A stretch of DNA of 64,000 nt from Mucilaginibacter sabulilitoris (GTDB lineage: Bacteria > Bacteroidota > Bacteroidia > Sphingobacteriales > Sphingobacteriaceae): NCBI RefSeq assembly GCF_034262375.1, contig NZ_CP139558.1, positions 5,642,001-5,706,000 on the forward strand, given 5' to 3'. Position numbers and translations under genes: made by a program. The notes under the pieces are model-generated. The model was not told the DNA's origin. It was given only the letters and a program-made list of their open reading frames with translations, and made no database searches. The stretch's first letter is position 1. Each line of letters opens with the position of its first letter. Below, in pieces: positions 9,992-18,258 of the stretch.

Positions 9992-10017
9992 TGCAATCGT
10001 TCCCGGAAACGATTGCA
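9992..10017. promoter_or_regulatory. LacI-type palindromic operator of the pectin operon
   Basis: A 26-bp inverted repeat has perfect 10-bp arms (TGCAATCGTT and AACGATTGCA) around the 6-nt centre CCCGGA; 24 of 26 positions are symmetric and the core is the CG-centred palindrome typical of LacI/PurR family sites. It lies between the divergent GH28 gene and the LacI-type regulator gene, so binding could control both directions. That the adjacent regulator binds here is inference from position and shape. Confidence 0.8.
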
Positions 10018-10040
10018 GGATTTCCGGCTTATTAATTGTA

Positions 10041-10069
10041 TTAAAGTAAACTTTGCAAACTCTAACAAA
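10041..10069 (-). promoter_or_regulatory. Candidate Bacteroidota promoter of the pectin operon
   Basis: Read on the minus strand, TTTG is followed after 17 nt by TACTTTAA, close to the Bacteroidota -33/-7 pattern (TTTG and TAnnTTTG). It lies just upstream of the palindromic operator, which would then fall a little downstream of the transcription start, a position suited to repression. The match is imperfect. Confidence 0.3.
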
Positions 10070-10158
10070 TTTCATTTTTTACAGTAATTTAGCCGCATAA
10101 CAAATGATTCCTATAATTATAAAACCGTTTGATCTTAACAGGATCAGTACAACAAATC

Positions 10159-11190
10159 ATGTTTGAATCTTACACCATAAAGGATATAGCAAAGGCTCTT
10201 GGTTTATCAACATCAACCGTATCAAGAGCGTTAAACGGGAGTTATGAGATAGGCGCCGAAACCAAAAAACTCGTACTGGAGTATGCCGAGAAGGTAAACT
10301 ACCGCCCCAACCCTATTGCTTTAAGCCTTAAGGAGCAAAAAAGCCATTCTATTGGCGTAGTGGTGTGTGAGGTGGCCAATGACTATTTTTCGCAGGCTAT
10401 TAACGGTATCGAATCTATTGCCTATAACCGGGGCTATCATGTTATCATCACGCAAACGCACGAATCGTTTGATCGGGAAACGGCCAACGTGCAACACTTG
10501 CTGTCAAGACATGTAGATGGCTTGCTGGTTTCCTTATCTGCCGAAACAGCCGATACCTCACAATACAAATATCTGCATGAGAAAGGTTTTCCGATTGTAT
10601 TTTTTGACCGGGTTGCGCCTGATATTAATACGCATAAGATTATCGCCAACAACTTTAAAGGGTCATTTGATGCTACAGAACTTTTGATAAAAGAGGGCTT
10701 TACCAAAATTGCGCACCTCACCAGTTCAAGCAACCTGGTGATTAGCCGCGAAAGGTTTGATGGTTTTAAAGCCGCGCTTGATAAATACAGCCTTCATTTT
10801 AAGCCCGGCTATTTAAAATATTGCAACCATGGCGGCATGATACAGGACGAGGTTGAGTTTGCCGTTAAAGAGCTGTTAAACATGGACGAACGCCCCGACG
10901 CCGTTTTTATAGGCAGCGACAGGCTTACCATCAGCTGCATGCACATACTCAAAAAAATGGGTATGAAAGTCCCTGAGGATATTGCCATTGTGGGCTTCAC
11001 CAACTCAGATGCTACGGAATTATTTGATCCGCCTTTAACGGTGGTACGTCAGCCGGCTTTTCAGATAGGGCAGATGGCTACCGAAATGCTCATCAAAACA
11101 ATTGAAAGCAAATGGCCGGTTGAAGAATTCACCACAGAACAGGTAGAAACCGAACTGATTCCCAGGTCATCATCCCAAAAGCCGCTTTAA
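10159..11190 (+). CDS. LacI-family transcriptional regulator of pectin genes
   Basis: 343 aa from the ATG at 10159, preferred over a TTG ten codons upstream because the LacI helix-turn-helix then starts normally at YTIKDIAKALGLSTSTVSRAL. The rest is a periplasmic-binding-protein-like sensor domain (SIGVVVCEVANDYFSQAING, VDGLLVSLS, IVFFDRV, PDAVFIGSDR, VGFTNSD, LTVVRQPAFQIG). It is divergent from the pectin operon with a palindromic operator between, so it probably represses that operon until a pectin-derived sugar acid binds. Its TAA shares two bases with the convergent glpF stop codon. Confidence 0.92.
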   Translation: MFESYTIKDIAKALGLSTSTVSRALNGSYEIGAETKKLVLEYAEKVNYRPNPIALSLKEQKSHSIGVVVCEVANDYFSQAINGIESIAYNRGYHVIITQTHESFDRETANVQHLLSRHVDGLLVSLSAETADTSQYKYLHEKGFPIVFFDRVAPDINTHKIIANNFKGSFDATELLIKEGFTKIAHLTSSSNLVISRERFDGFKAALDKYSLHFKPGYLKYCNHGGMIQDEVEFAVKELLNMDERPDAVFIGSDRLTISCMHILKKMGMKVPEDIAIVGFTNSDATELFDPPLTVVRQPAFQIGQMATEMLIKTIESKWPVEEFTTEQVETELIPRSSSQKPL

Positions 11191-11915
11191 CGCAGGTACT
11201 GGTACAGGAAGGCGGCTATACCCGCACCCACTACCGGGCCTAAAATGGGAATCCAGGCGTAGGCCCAGTCGCTGGTGCCCTTGCTTTTCATGGGTAAAAT
11301 AGCGTGCATAATACGCGGGCCAAGGTCGCGGGCGGGGTTTATGGCATAGCCTGTTGTACCCCCGAGGGCCAAACCTATCACCCAAACCAGCAATGCCACC
11401 GGAACAGCCCCCAATGAACCCATGCCAACGGGCGTTTTACTTGGCGTAATTTCGGCTCCTGAAATATAAAAAATAGTAAATATCAACACAAAAGTACCTA
11501 TGATTTCGCTGGCAATGTTTGATATGTAGTTACGCACTGCAGGGCCTGTACAATAAACCGCCAGCACAGACCCCGGATCATTGGTACGCTGAAAATGGTC
11601 ATAATACATCAGCCATACCAGGAATGCCCCGGCAGCCGCGCCAAGCATTTGCGCCGCTATGTAAGGCAGCACGCTTGCCCAGACAAACTTACCCGCAATG
11701 GCCAGCCCGATGGTAACTGCCGGATTAAGATGGGCCCCGCTGTAAGGCCCGGCAACAACCACCCCTACAAAAACGGCAAGCCCCCAGGCGGTGGTGATCA
11801 CCATCCACCCGCTGTTATTTCCTTTGGTATCTTTTAAAACTACATTGGCAACTACGCCATCACCTAAAAGTATAAGCAGCATAGTGCCTATAAATTCAGC
11901 CATGAATGGAGACAT
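11187..11915 (-). CDS. glpF: Glycerol facilitator (aquaporin/MIP family)
   Basis: 242 aa with six predicted membrane helices and the two MIP half-helix signatures, AHLNPAVTIGLA and AINPARDLGPR. The Asp after the second NPAR is the mark of glyceroporins as opposed to water-only aquaporins. It lets glycerol cross the inner membrane to be trapped by GlpK. It is the last gene of the glpD-glpK-glpF operon (42 bp after glpK) and its stop overlaps the stop of the convergent LacI gene, so no room exists for a separate terminator. Confidence 0.95.
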   Translation of the reverse strand: MSPFMAEFIGTMLLILLGDGVVANVVLKDTKGNNSGWMVITTAWGLAVFVGVVVAGPYSGAHLNPAVTIGLAIAGKFVWASVLPYIAAQMLGAAAGAFLVWLMYYDHFQRTNDPGSVLAVYCTGPAVRNYISNIASEIIGTFVLIFTIFYISGAEITPSKTPVGMGSLGAVPVALLVWVIGLALGGTTGYAINPARDLGPRIMHAILPMKSKGTSDWAYAWIPILGPVVGAGIAAFLYQYLR

Positions 11916-11957
11916 ATTTATATAATTTAATGGTAAATAATTGGCTGGTTAAAATAG

Positions 11958-13472
11958 TTACAATAATTCAGAATCGGGCAATTCTTCGGCAGATACCTGT
12001 GCCGTGCGGATAGCTTTGCGCCAACCGTGTACTGCCTTTTTTATCTCTGACTCGTCGCCCTCCGGCACAAACTCTTTTTCAGATTGCCACAACTGTTGTA
12101 TCTCTTCTACACTGTTCCAATACCCTACCGCAAGACCAGCCAGGTAAGCGGCCCCAAGCGCAGTAGTCTCTACTACATTAGGCCTGATCACCTTACAATT
12201 GAGCAAGTTTGATTGAAACTGCATCAGCAGGTCGTTCTTAGTAGCGCCGCCATCAACCCTAAGCTCTTTTATCTCCATTCCACTATCAGCTTCCATGGCT
12301 TTCAGCACATCCATTGTTTGGAAGGCTATGGATTCGAGCGCGGCCCTTGCAATGTGCGAGGCGGTTGTACCGCGGCTAAGACCAACTATGGTTCCGCGTA
12401 CATCGGGTTTCCAGTATGGCGCGCCAAGCCCTGCAAAGGCGGGCACAAAATATACACCCTGGGTATCGTTCACGGCCAAAGCCAGCTGCTCTACCTCGGC
12501 CGATGATTTAATTATCCCCAAACCATCGCGCAGCCATTGCACCACCGCGCCACCAATAAATATGCTACCCTCAAAGGCGTATTGTATTTTGCCATTAATT
12601 TTCCAGGCTATAGTAGTTAACAGGTTATTTTTTGACTCCATAAACTGATCGCCAATATTCATCAGCATAAAACAGCCGGTACCGTAGGTGTTTTTAACCA
12701 TAGCCTTATCAATACACATCTGGCCAAAAAGCGCTGCATGCTGGTCGCCGGCTATACCCGCGATAGGTACTTTTGATGCAAAAATAGTGGTAGCTGTTTC
12801 GCCATAGATCTCACTTGATTGTTTTACCTCGGGCAACATGCTTTTCGGAATGTCGAAAATCGCAATCAGCTCATCATCCCATTGCTGAGTTTGTATATTA
12901 AAAAGCATGGTACGGCCGGCATTGGTAACATCGGTGATGTGCACGCGGCCGCGGGTAAATTTCCAAACCAGCCAGCTATCTACTGTACCAAATGCCAATT
13001 CGCCTTTGTTGGCTTTTTCACGTGCGCCTTCTACGTTATCCAGTATCCACCTGATTTTTGAGGCCGAAAAGTAGGCATCTATAACCAGACCGGTTTTAGA
13101 GCGGATGAGATCAGTATGGCCGTCCTGCTTTAGCTTATCACAAAAGGCAGCGGTACGGCGGTCTTGCCAAACAATGGCATTATAAACAGGCTCACCACTA
13201 ACACGGTCCCACACAATAGTTGTTTCGCGCTGGTTGGTAATGCCGATGGCCTTCAGGTTTGTTCCGTTAATGCCCATCTTAACGGTTGCCTCGGCTGCCA
13301 CACTTGCCTGGGTGCTCCAGATCTCGTTCGGATCATGCTCTACCCATCCCGATTGCGGAAATATCTGTGTAAATTCTTTTTGCGCGACAGATCTAATCTG
13401 TCCTTTATGATCAAATATGATAGCCCTGGAGCTGGTTGTGCCCTGGTCTAAAGCTAAAATGTAATCTTCCAT
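11958..13472 (-). CDS. glpK: Glycerol kinase
   Basis: 504 aa, the standard length. FGGY-kinase signatures are intact: ALDQGTTSSRAIIFD at the N-terminus, GITNQRETTIVWD, GIAGDQHAALFGQ, and the second ATP-site block LRVDGGATKNDLLMQFQSNLL. It phosphorylates glycerol to sn-glycerol-3-phosphate with ATP in the cytosol, the substrate for GlpD encoded 53 bp upstream. Start at the ATG at 13470-13472. Confidence 0.97.
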   Translation of the reverse strand: MEDYILALDQGTTSSRAIIFDHKGQIRSVAQKEFTQIFPQSGWVEHDPNEIWSTQASVAAEATVKMGINGTNLKAIGITNQRETTIVWDRVSGEPVYNAIVWQDRRTAAFCDKLKQDGHTDLIRSKTGLVIDAYFSASKIRWILDNVEGAREKANKGELAFGTVDSWLVWKFTRGRVHITDVTNAGRTMLFNIQTQQWDDELIAIFDIPKSMLPEVKQSSEIYGETATTIFASKVPIAGIAGDQHAALFGQMCIDKAMVKNTYGTGCFMLMNIGDQFMESKNNLLTTIAWKINGKIQYAFEGSIFIGGAVVQWLRDGLGIIKSSAEVEQLALAVNDTQGVYFVPAFAGLGAPYWKPDVRGTIVGLSRGTTASHIARAALESIAFQTMDVLKAMEADSGMEIKELRVDGGATKNDLLMQFQSNLLNCKVIRPNVVETTALGAAYLAGLAVGYWNSVEEIQQLWQSEKEFVPEGDESEIKKAVHGWRKAIRTAQVSAEELPDSELL

Positions 13473-13525
13473 AATGTATGTTTCCCTGGTTTTGTATATA
13501 ATATAATTGGTATGGTATTGTTTAA

Positions 13526-15112
13526 TTAAGGATGATAAGGTTCAAGCAGGTAGCCATTAGCCAAATCGGTAAAAGTCTGTACCTGTTCTACTTCCCAGGC
13601 CTTGTTTTTACCAAGTTCCTTTGCTATTAAGCTGGCAACCTCTGGCGCCATATCAATGGCGGCACGCGCGTTCAGGAATAAAGCCCTCACCCGGCGGGCC
13701 AGAACATCCTCCACACTACGGGCCATTTCGTGCCTCACTGCCCATACTACCTCAACTTTAAGGTAAGGCATATCCGGGTGCAATTTACGGGCCCACTCTG
13801 AATTTTCTTTTAGCAGGGCAAGTATGGCTTCTTCATCGCTTCCGTAAACATATAAATGATCGTTACGGTCAACATTGGTTTTGCTTCCGTGTATAGGCAA
13901 ATCTTTGGTTACGCTTGGTTTGGTGATTAATTTACCAATTTCAATAGCTTTATCAATAGTATCCTCTCCCATACGCCGATAGGTTGTCCATTTTCCGCCT
14001 GTTATGGTGATCAGACCTGATTCAGACACCAGCAGTTTATGGCTGCGCGATATCTCTTTTGTTTTTGATGATCCGCCTTCCGGGGCCGCCAGCGGGCGCA
14101 GGCCGGCAAACACGCTCAACACATCCTTACGGGTTGGTACTTTTGTGAGGTACTTTTTGGCGGTACGGATAATAAATTCAATTTCTTCTTCCAGTGCACG
14201 GGGTTCCAGACTGTGTTCGTTAAGCGGAGTATCAGTGGTGCCAACCACCAGCTTATCATGCCACGGCACGGCAAAAAGCACACGCCCATCTTCTGTTTTT
14301 GGGATCATCAACGCATCCTCGCCTGGCATAAATGACCTGTCGAGCACAATATGTACACCCTGGCTTGGCCTCACCATGGCCCTTTTGCCGGGCTTATCCA
14401 TCTGCAGCAGGTTATCAACAAATACGCCTGTAGCATTAATAACCGTTTTTCCTTTCAGCTCATAGCTTTGTCCGGTTTCTACATCGGTAACAACAACACC
14501 CGTTATTTTTTGCTGATCGCTTTTAAGTAGGCTCACTACCTTAAAATAATTAAGAACGGTTGCCCCTTGTTCAAGTGCGGTTTGAGCAAGGTTAACCGCA
14601 AGCCTTGAATCGTCAAACTGCCCGTCGTGGTATACAACCCCTCCGTACAACCCTTTCTGATTAATGGTAGATAATTTAGCGATCACATCCTTTTTTGATA
14701 TGTGCTTTGCCCGGCCAAACCCCAGCTTGCCCGCCAGCAGATCGTATATGGTTAAGCCGATGGTATAAAAAGCGCCGCCCCACCATTCATAATTGGGAAT
14801 AATAAACGATTCATTTTTTACCAGGTGCGGCGCGTTTTTAAGCAGCAACCCACGTTCATACAAAGCCTCACGCACGAGGCCAATATCGCCCTGGGCCAAA
14901 TAGCGCACCCCGCCGTGTACTAATTTGGTACTGCGGCTTGATGTGCCCTTTGCAAAATCAGCCTGTTCAAGCAGTATGGTTTTATACCCCCGCGAAGCCG
15001 CATCCACCGCGGCGCCTAAACCGGTGGCCCCGCCCCCCACTATAATTACGTCCCATATTTTTTCGGGGCCTACTATTGACGTTACGATATCGTCCCGATT
15101 TGTTTCAACCAT
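13526..15112 (-). CDS. glpD: FAD-dependent glycerol-3-phosphate dehydrogenase
   Basis: 528 aa. The FAD-binding dinucleotide fold is at the N-terminus (IIVGGGATGLGAAVDAASRG) followed by the family block TSSRSTKLVHGGVRYL; the C-terminal DAO_C domain covers about the last 130 residues. It oxidises glycerol-3-phosphate to dihydroxyacetone phosphate at the inner membrane and passes electrons to quinone. It is the first gene of the glp operon. Codons 2-5 contain TTGAAACAAATC, close to the TTCGAAACAAA boxes of the promoter region, so a regulator site may extend into the coding sequence. Confidence 0.96.
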   Translation of the reverse strand: MVETNRDDIVTSIVGPEKIWDVIIVGGGATGLGAAVDAASRGYKTILLEQADFAKGTSSRSTKLVHGGVRYLAQGDIGLVREALYERGLLLKNAPHLVKNESFIIPNYEWWGGAFYTIGLTIYDLLAGKLGFGRAKHISKKDVIAKLSTINQKGLYGGVVYHDGQFDDSRLAVNLAQTALEQGATVLNYFKVVSLLKSDQQKITGVVVTDVETGQSYELKGKTVINATGVFVDNLLQMDKPGKRAMVRPSQGVHIVLDRSFMPGEDALMIPKTEDGRVLFAVPWHDKLVVGTTDTPLNEHSLEPRALEEEIEFIIRTAKKYLTKVPTRKDVLSVFAGLRPLAAPEGGSSKTKEISRSHKLLVSESGLITITGGKWTTYRRMGEDTIDKAIEIGKLITKPSVTKDLPIHGSKTNVDRNDHLYVYGSDEEAILALLKENSEWARKLHPDMPYLKVEVVWAVRHEMARSVEDVLARRVRALFLNARAAIDMAPEVASLIAKELGKNKAWEVEQVQTFTDLANGYLLEPYHP

Positions 15113-15180
15113 GATTACTGCATTATTAGCCTGTATTGAGCTATTTCGATTTAAATTTCAAATTTATACAATAATAACAA

Positions 15181-15295
15181 TTCGAAACAAATCAAAATAT
15201 TAACAAATTGAATTTTTAAGAAAAAGCCGCGAAAAACGCACGATTGATAATTGGTTTACAAAAACAACTATAATGTTTTGCGATTTCGAAACAAA
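15181..15295. promoter_or_regulatory. Repeated TTCGAAACAAA boxes between glpD and the DeoR/GlpR gene
   Basis: TTCGAAACAAA occurs exactly twice in the 279-bp divergent gap, at 15181-15191 and 15285-15295. A related copy (TTGAAACAAATC, minus strand) lies at about 15096-15107 inside the start of glpD, and TTTCGATTTAAATTTC lies near 15144. The TTCG core resembles half-sites of known GlpR operators. These are likely binding sites of the adjacent DeoR-type regulator; this is inference. Confidence 0.55.
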
Positions 15296-15391
15296 ATGAA
15301 ATAAAACACATTATATACCCGGCAGAACTACAAATTATATAGAAAAGCTTTAGCGATATTGTTACTTTTGGGCAATATATTAATTGAACAC

Positions 15392-16156
15392 ATGAAGAGT
15401 ATAACGGAGAGGCATCAGTTAATTTTAAAGAAACTACAAGATACAGGGCATGTAAGCGTACAACAATTAAGCGCCCAAATGAAAGTATCGGAGGTAACCA
15501 TCCGAAAGGACCTGAAACTACTGGAGGATAAAAACCTGCTTTTCAGGACTCACGGGGGCGGATCAAAAACTAACCCATATACCAGCGACAAGCCAGTATC
15601 AGAAAAAGAAAAACTAAACGCGGAGGAAAAAAACAAAATAGCTAAAGTGGCTGCCTCCATGATAGGCAATAACGACTCCATCATTATCGCCTCCGGAACA
15701 ACCATGGTTGCGCTGGCCAGGTCAATTAATCCTCAAAAACACTTAACCGTAATTACCTCGGCCCTGAATGTGGCTATGGAGCTTTCTAGTCATCAAAACG
15801 TTGATGTTTTACAATTGGGCGGGCAACTTCGCCAAAATTCATCGTCGGTAATGGGACCTTATGCCGAACAGATTTTACAGGATGTATCGTGCAGTATTTT
15901 ATTTTTAGGTGTTGATGGCATCGACCTGGAAATGGGGTTAACAACCACCAGCCTGATGGAAGCCCGTTTAAACCAAAAAATGATTGAGGCGGCCCAAATC
16001 ACTATTGTTTTGGCCGACAGCTCCAAATTTGGGAAGCGCGGACTGGGTAAAATTTGCGCGCTTGATCAAATTCAGCACGTTATAACCGATAACGGCATTG
16101 CCCCAGCAATGGTTAAGCTATTGGAAGATCGTGGCATTAACGTTACCATAGTTTAG
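15392..16156 (+). CDS. glpR: DeoR/GlpR-family transcriptional repressor of glycerol genes
   Basis: 254 aa from the ATG at 15392; a TTG 11 codons upstream would add an unlikely hydrophobic tail. The N-terminal DeoR helix-turn-helix reads ITERHQLILKKLQDTGHVSVQQLSAQMKVSEVTIRKDLKLLE (split here only by reading on), followed by the LFRTHGG signature. The C-terminal sensor is the isomerase-like DeoRC domain (SIIIASGTTMVALA, TVITSALNVAMEL, LFLGVDGID, LADSSKFGKRG). In glycerol systems such proteins sense glycerol-3-phosphate. Position opposite glpDKF supports that role. Confidence 0.88.
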   Translation: MKSITERHQLILKKLQDTGHVSVQQLSAQMKVSEVTIRKDLKLLEDKNLLFRTHGGGSKTNPYTSDKPVSEKEKLNAEEKNKIAKVAASMIGNNDSIIIASGTTMVALARSINPQKHLTVITSALNVAMELSSHQNVDVLQLGGQLRQNSSSVMGPYAEQILQDVSCSILFLGVDGIDLEMGLTTTSLMEARLNQKMIEAAQITIVLADSSKFGKRGLGKICALDQIQHVITDNGIAPAMVKLLEDRGINVTIV

Positions 16157-16197
16157 GTACCGGGTATTTGCTATATTTATAAATAAATATCCACACA

Positions 16198-16560
16198 ATG
16201 AGCCTTATCATCAAACTGCTTATAGCCCTTATTGGCGTTATACATTGCTACATACTTTGGCTGGAGATGTTTGCCTGGACCACACGCGGTCCTAAAGCAT
16301 TCAATAAACCTATTGAAGAGCTAAAAAACAGTAAAACACTGGCCGCAAACCAGGGCTTGTATAACGGATTTTTAGCCGCCGGCCTGTTCTGGACATTTTT
16401 TATTACCGACGAGCGATGGCGCGATAATGTGGCTTTGTTCTTTTTATCATGCGTAGCTATTGCGGGTTTGTATGGTTGTTTCACCGTAACCAGGAAAATA
16501 CTTTATTTACAGGCTGTACCCGCCCTACTAACTATAGCATTAATTTTACTTAACAGATAA
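16198..16560 (+). CDS. DUF1304 family small membrane protein
   Basis: 120 aa with four hydrophobic helices (about residues 3-22, 50-68, 76-95 and 99-117). The pattern of HCYILWLEMFAW, then FNKP and NQGLYNGFLAAGLFW is the signature of DUF1304 inner-membrane proteins, whose function is unknown. It begins 41 bp after the DeoR-type gene on the same strand and may be co-transcribed, but no functional link to glycerol metabolism is evident. Confidence 0.85.
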   Translation: MSLIIKLLIALIGVIHCYILWLEMFAWTTRGPKAFNKPIEELKNSKTLAANQGLYNGFLAAGLFWTFFITDERWRDNVALFFLSCVAIAGLYGCFTVTRKILYLQAVPALLTIALILLNR

Positions 16561-16715
16561 CAAGCTCATTTTCTGATGCTTTTATTTTCTTCACAAGCAG
16601 ATAAATGATACTGAGGCCTTTTATTTAATTAAAGGCATTCGGCCTAAAAAACGTCTCTGTATATTTATAGCCGTATTGCATTGCTGTAACCGGTTTACAA
16701 ATTACAAGCTTACCT

Positions 16716-18236
16716 ATGAGGCATTTTTTTTATCTATCTGCATTTTTTATTCTCACATTTCTGTCTTCCGGGCAAAAAGTCGCCGCCCAACAATCTAAAC
16801 CCAACGTCATTATCATCTATACAGACGATTTGGGCTATGGCGATATCAGCTGTTATGGCGCTAAAAACGTACATACACCCAACATTGATCGTATTGCCGC
16901 AAATGGACTTTTATTTACTAATGCTCATGCTACTTCGGCTACCTGTACGCCTTCGAGATATTCATTGCTGACAGGGCAATATGCCTGGCGTAAAAAAGGT
17001 ACAGGTATAGCCCCTGGCGATGCCGCTTTGCTGATAGACCCAGCCCGCCCTACCCTACCAGCGGTATTTAAAACCGCCGGATATGAAACCGGGGCAATTG
17101 GTAAGTGGCATTTGGGTTTGGGTGAAAAAGGCATCGGCCCAGATTGGAATGGCGAAATTAAACCCGGGCCAATTGAACTCGGCTTTAACACCTCATTTAT
17201 TTTACCGGCCACGGTTGATCGGGTACCGTGCGTTTATGTTGAGGGGCACAGGGTAGCTAATCTTGACCCCTCCGATCCCATAAAAGTTGATTATAAAAAC
17301 CCGGTTGGAAACTGGTCAACCGGCGCTAACCACCCGGAACTGTTAAAGTTAAAGCCCTCGCACGGGCATGACCAAACTATTGTAAATGGTGTAAGCCGGA
17401 TAGGATACATGACCGGAGGAAAATCAGCATTATGGGTTGATGAGGAAATAAGCAGCGTGATAACTAATAAAGCTGTAAAATTCATTGAAACCAATAAGAG
17501 TAAACCCTTCTTCCTTTATTTTGCTACGCATAACATCCACGTACCCAGGGTTGTGAATAAACGTTTCGCCGGTAAAAGCGGCATGGGCGCAAGAGGTGAT
17601 GCCATATTGGAACTGGACTGGACCACAGGTGAAATTTTAAAAACGCTTGACAGCCTGAAGCTAACCAATAACACCCTGATCATATTCACCAGCGACAATG
17701 GCCCCGTACTGGATGATGGGTACCAGGATGAAGCAGTTGCAAAATTAAATGGCCATAAACCTGCGGGTGCGCTAAGGGGCGGCAAGTATAGTGCCTTTGA
17801 TGGCGGCACAAGGATTCCGCTTATTGTATCATGGCCGGGGCATGTTACTAAAGGTGTCTCAAACGCACTGTTAAGCCAGATTGACTTTTTAGCCTCATTT
17901 GCCGCATTTACAGGACGTCCGCTTAAAGATTCACATGACTTGGATAGCAAAAATGCCATGGATGTACTACTGGGCAAAAACACTACGGGCAGGGATCATG
18001 TTATTGAACAGGCGTTAAACAACACTTTGTCATTAATATCCGGCGACTGGAAATATATTGAACCAGGCAATGGGCCGCGAATGAACACCGAAGTGAATAT
18101 TGAATTGGGCAACGACCAAAAACCGCAGCTTTACAATATCAGAAATGATATTGGTGAAAAACATAATTTAGCCGATGCAAACCCCGGCAAATTAAACGAG
18201 TTGAAAAATTCCCTGCAAAGTATTAAAAACCGATAA
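16716..18236 (+). CDS. Secreted sulfatase (S1 family, arylsulfatase-like)
   Basis: 506 aa with a signal peptide (cut near residue 24). The formylglycine motif is CTPSRYSLLTG with Cys77 as the residue to be converted; metal ligands are visible in IIYTDDLGYGD (Asp37, Asp38) and TSDNGP, and the supporting Lys/His in IGKWHLG and FATHNIHVPR. It hydrolyses a sulfate ester in the periplasm or outside; the sulfated substrate is unknown (polysaccharide is likely in this lineage). The gene for a formylglycine-generating enzyme follows 22 bp later, which supports co-expression and maturation as a pair. Confidence 0.93.
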   Translation: MRHFFYLSAFFILTFLSSGQKVAAQQSKPNVIIIYTDDLGYGDISCYGAKNVHTPNIDRIAANGLLFTNAHATSATCTPSRYSLLTGQYAWRKKGTGIAPGDAALLIDPARPTLPAVFKTAGYETGAIGKWHLGLGEKGIGPDWNGEIKPGPIELGFNTSFILPATVDRVPCVYVEGHRVANLDPSDPIKVDYKNPVGNWSTGANHPELLKLKPSHGHDQTIVNGVSRIGYMTGGKSALWVDEEISSVITNKAVKFIETNKSKPFFLYFATHNIHVPRVVNKRFAGKSGMGARGDAILELDWTTGEILKTLDSLKLTNNTLIIFTSDNGPVLDDGYQDEAVAKLNGHKPAGALRGGKYSAFDGGTRIPLIVSWPGHVTKGVSNALLSQIDFLASFAAFTGRPLKDSHDLDSKNAMDVLLGKNTTGRDHVIEQALNNTLSLISGDWKYIEPGNGPRMNTEVNIELGNDQKPQLYNIRNDIGEKHNLADANPGKLNELKNSLQSIKNR

Positions 18237-18258
18237 TTGGCACTCTTATTTATAATAA

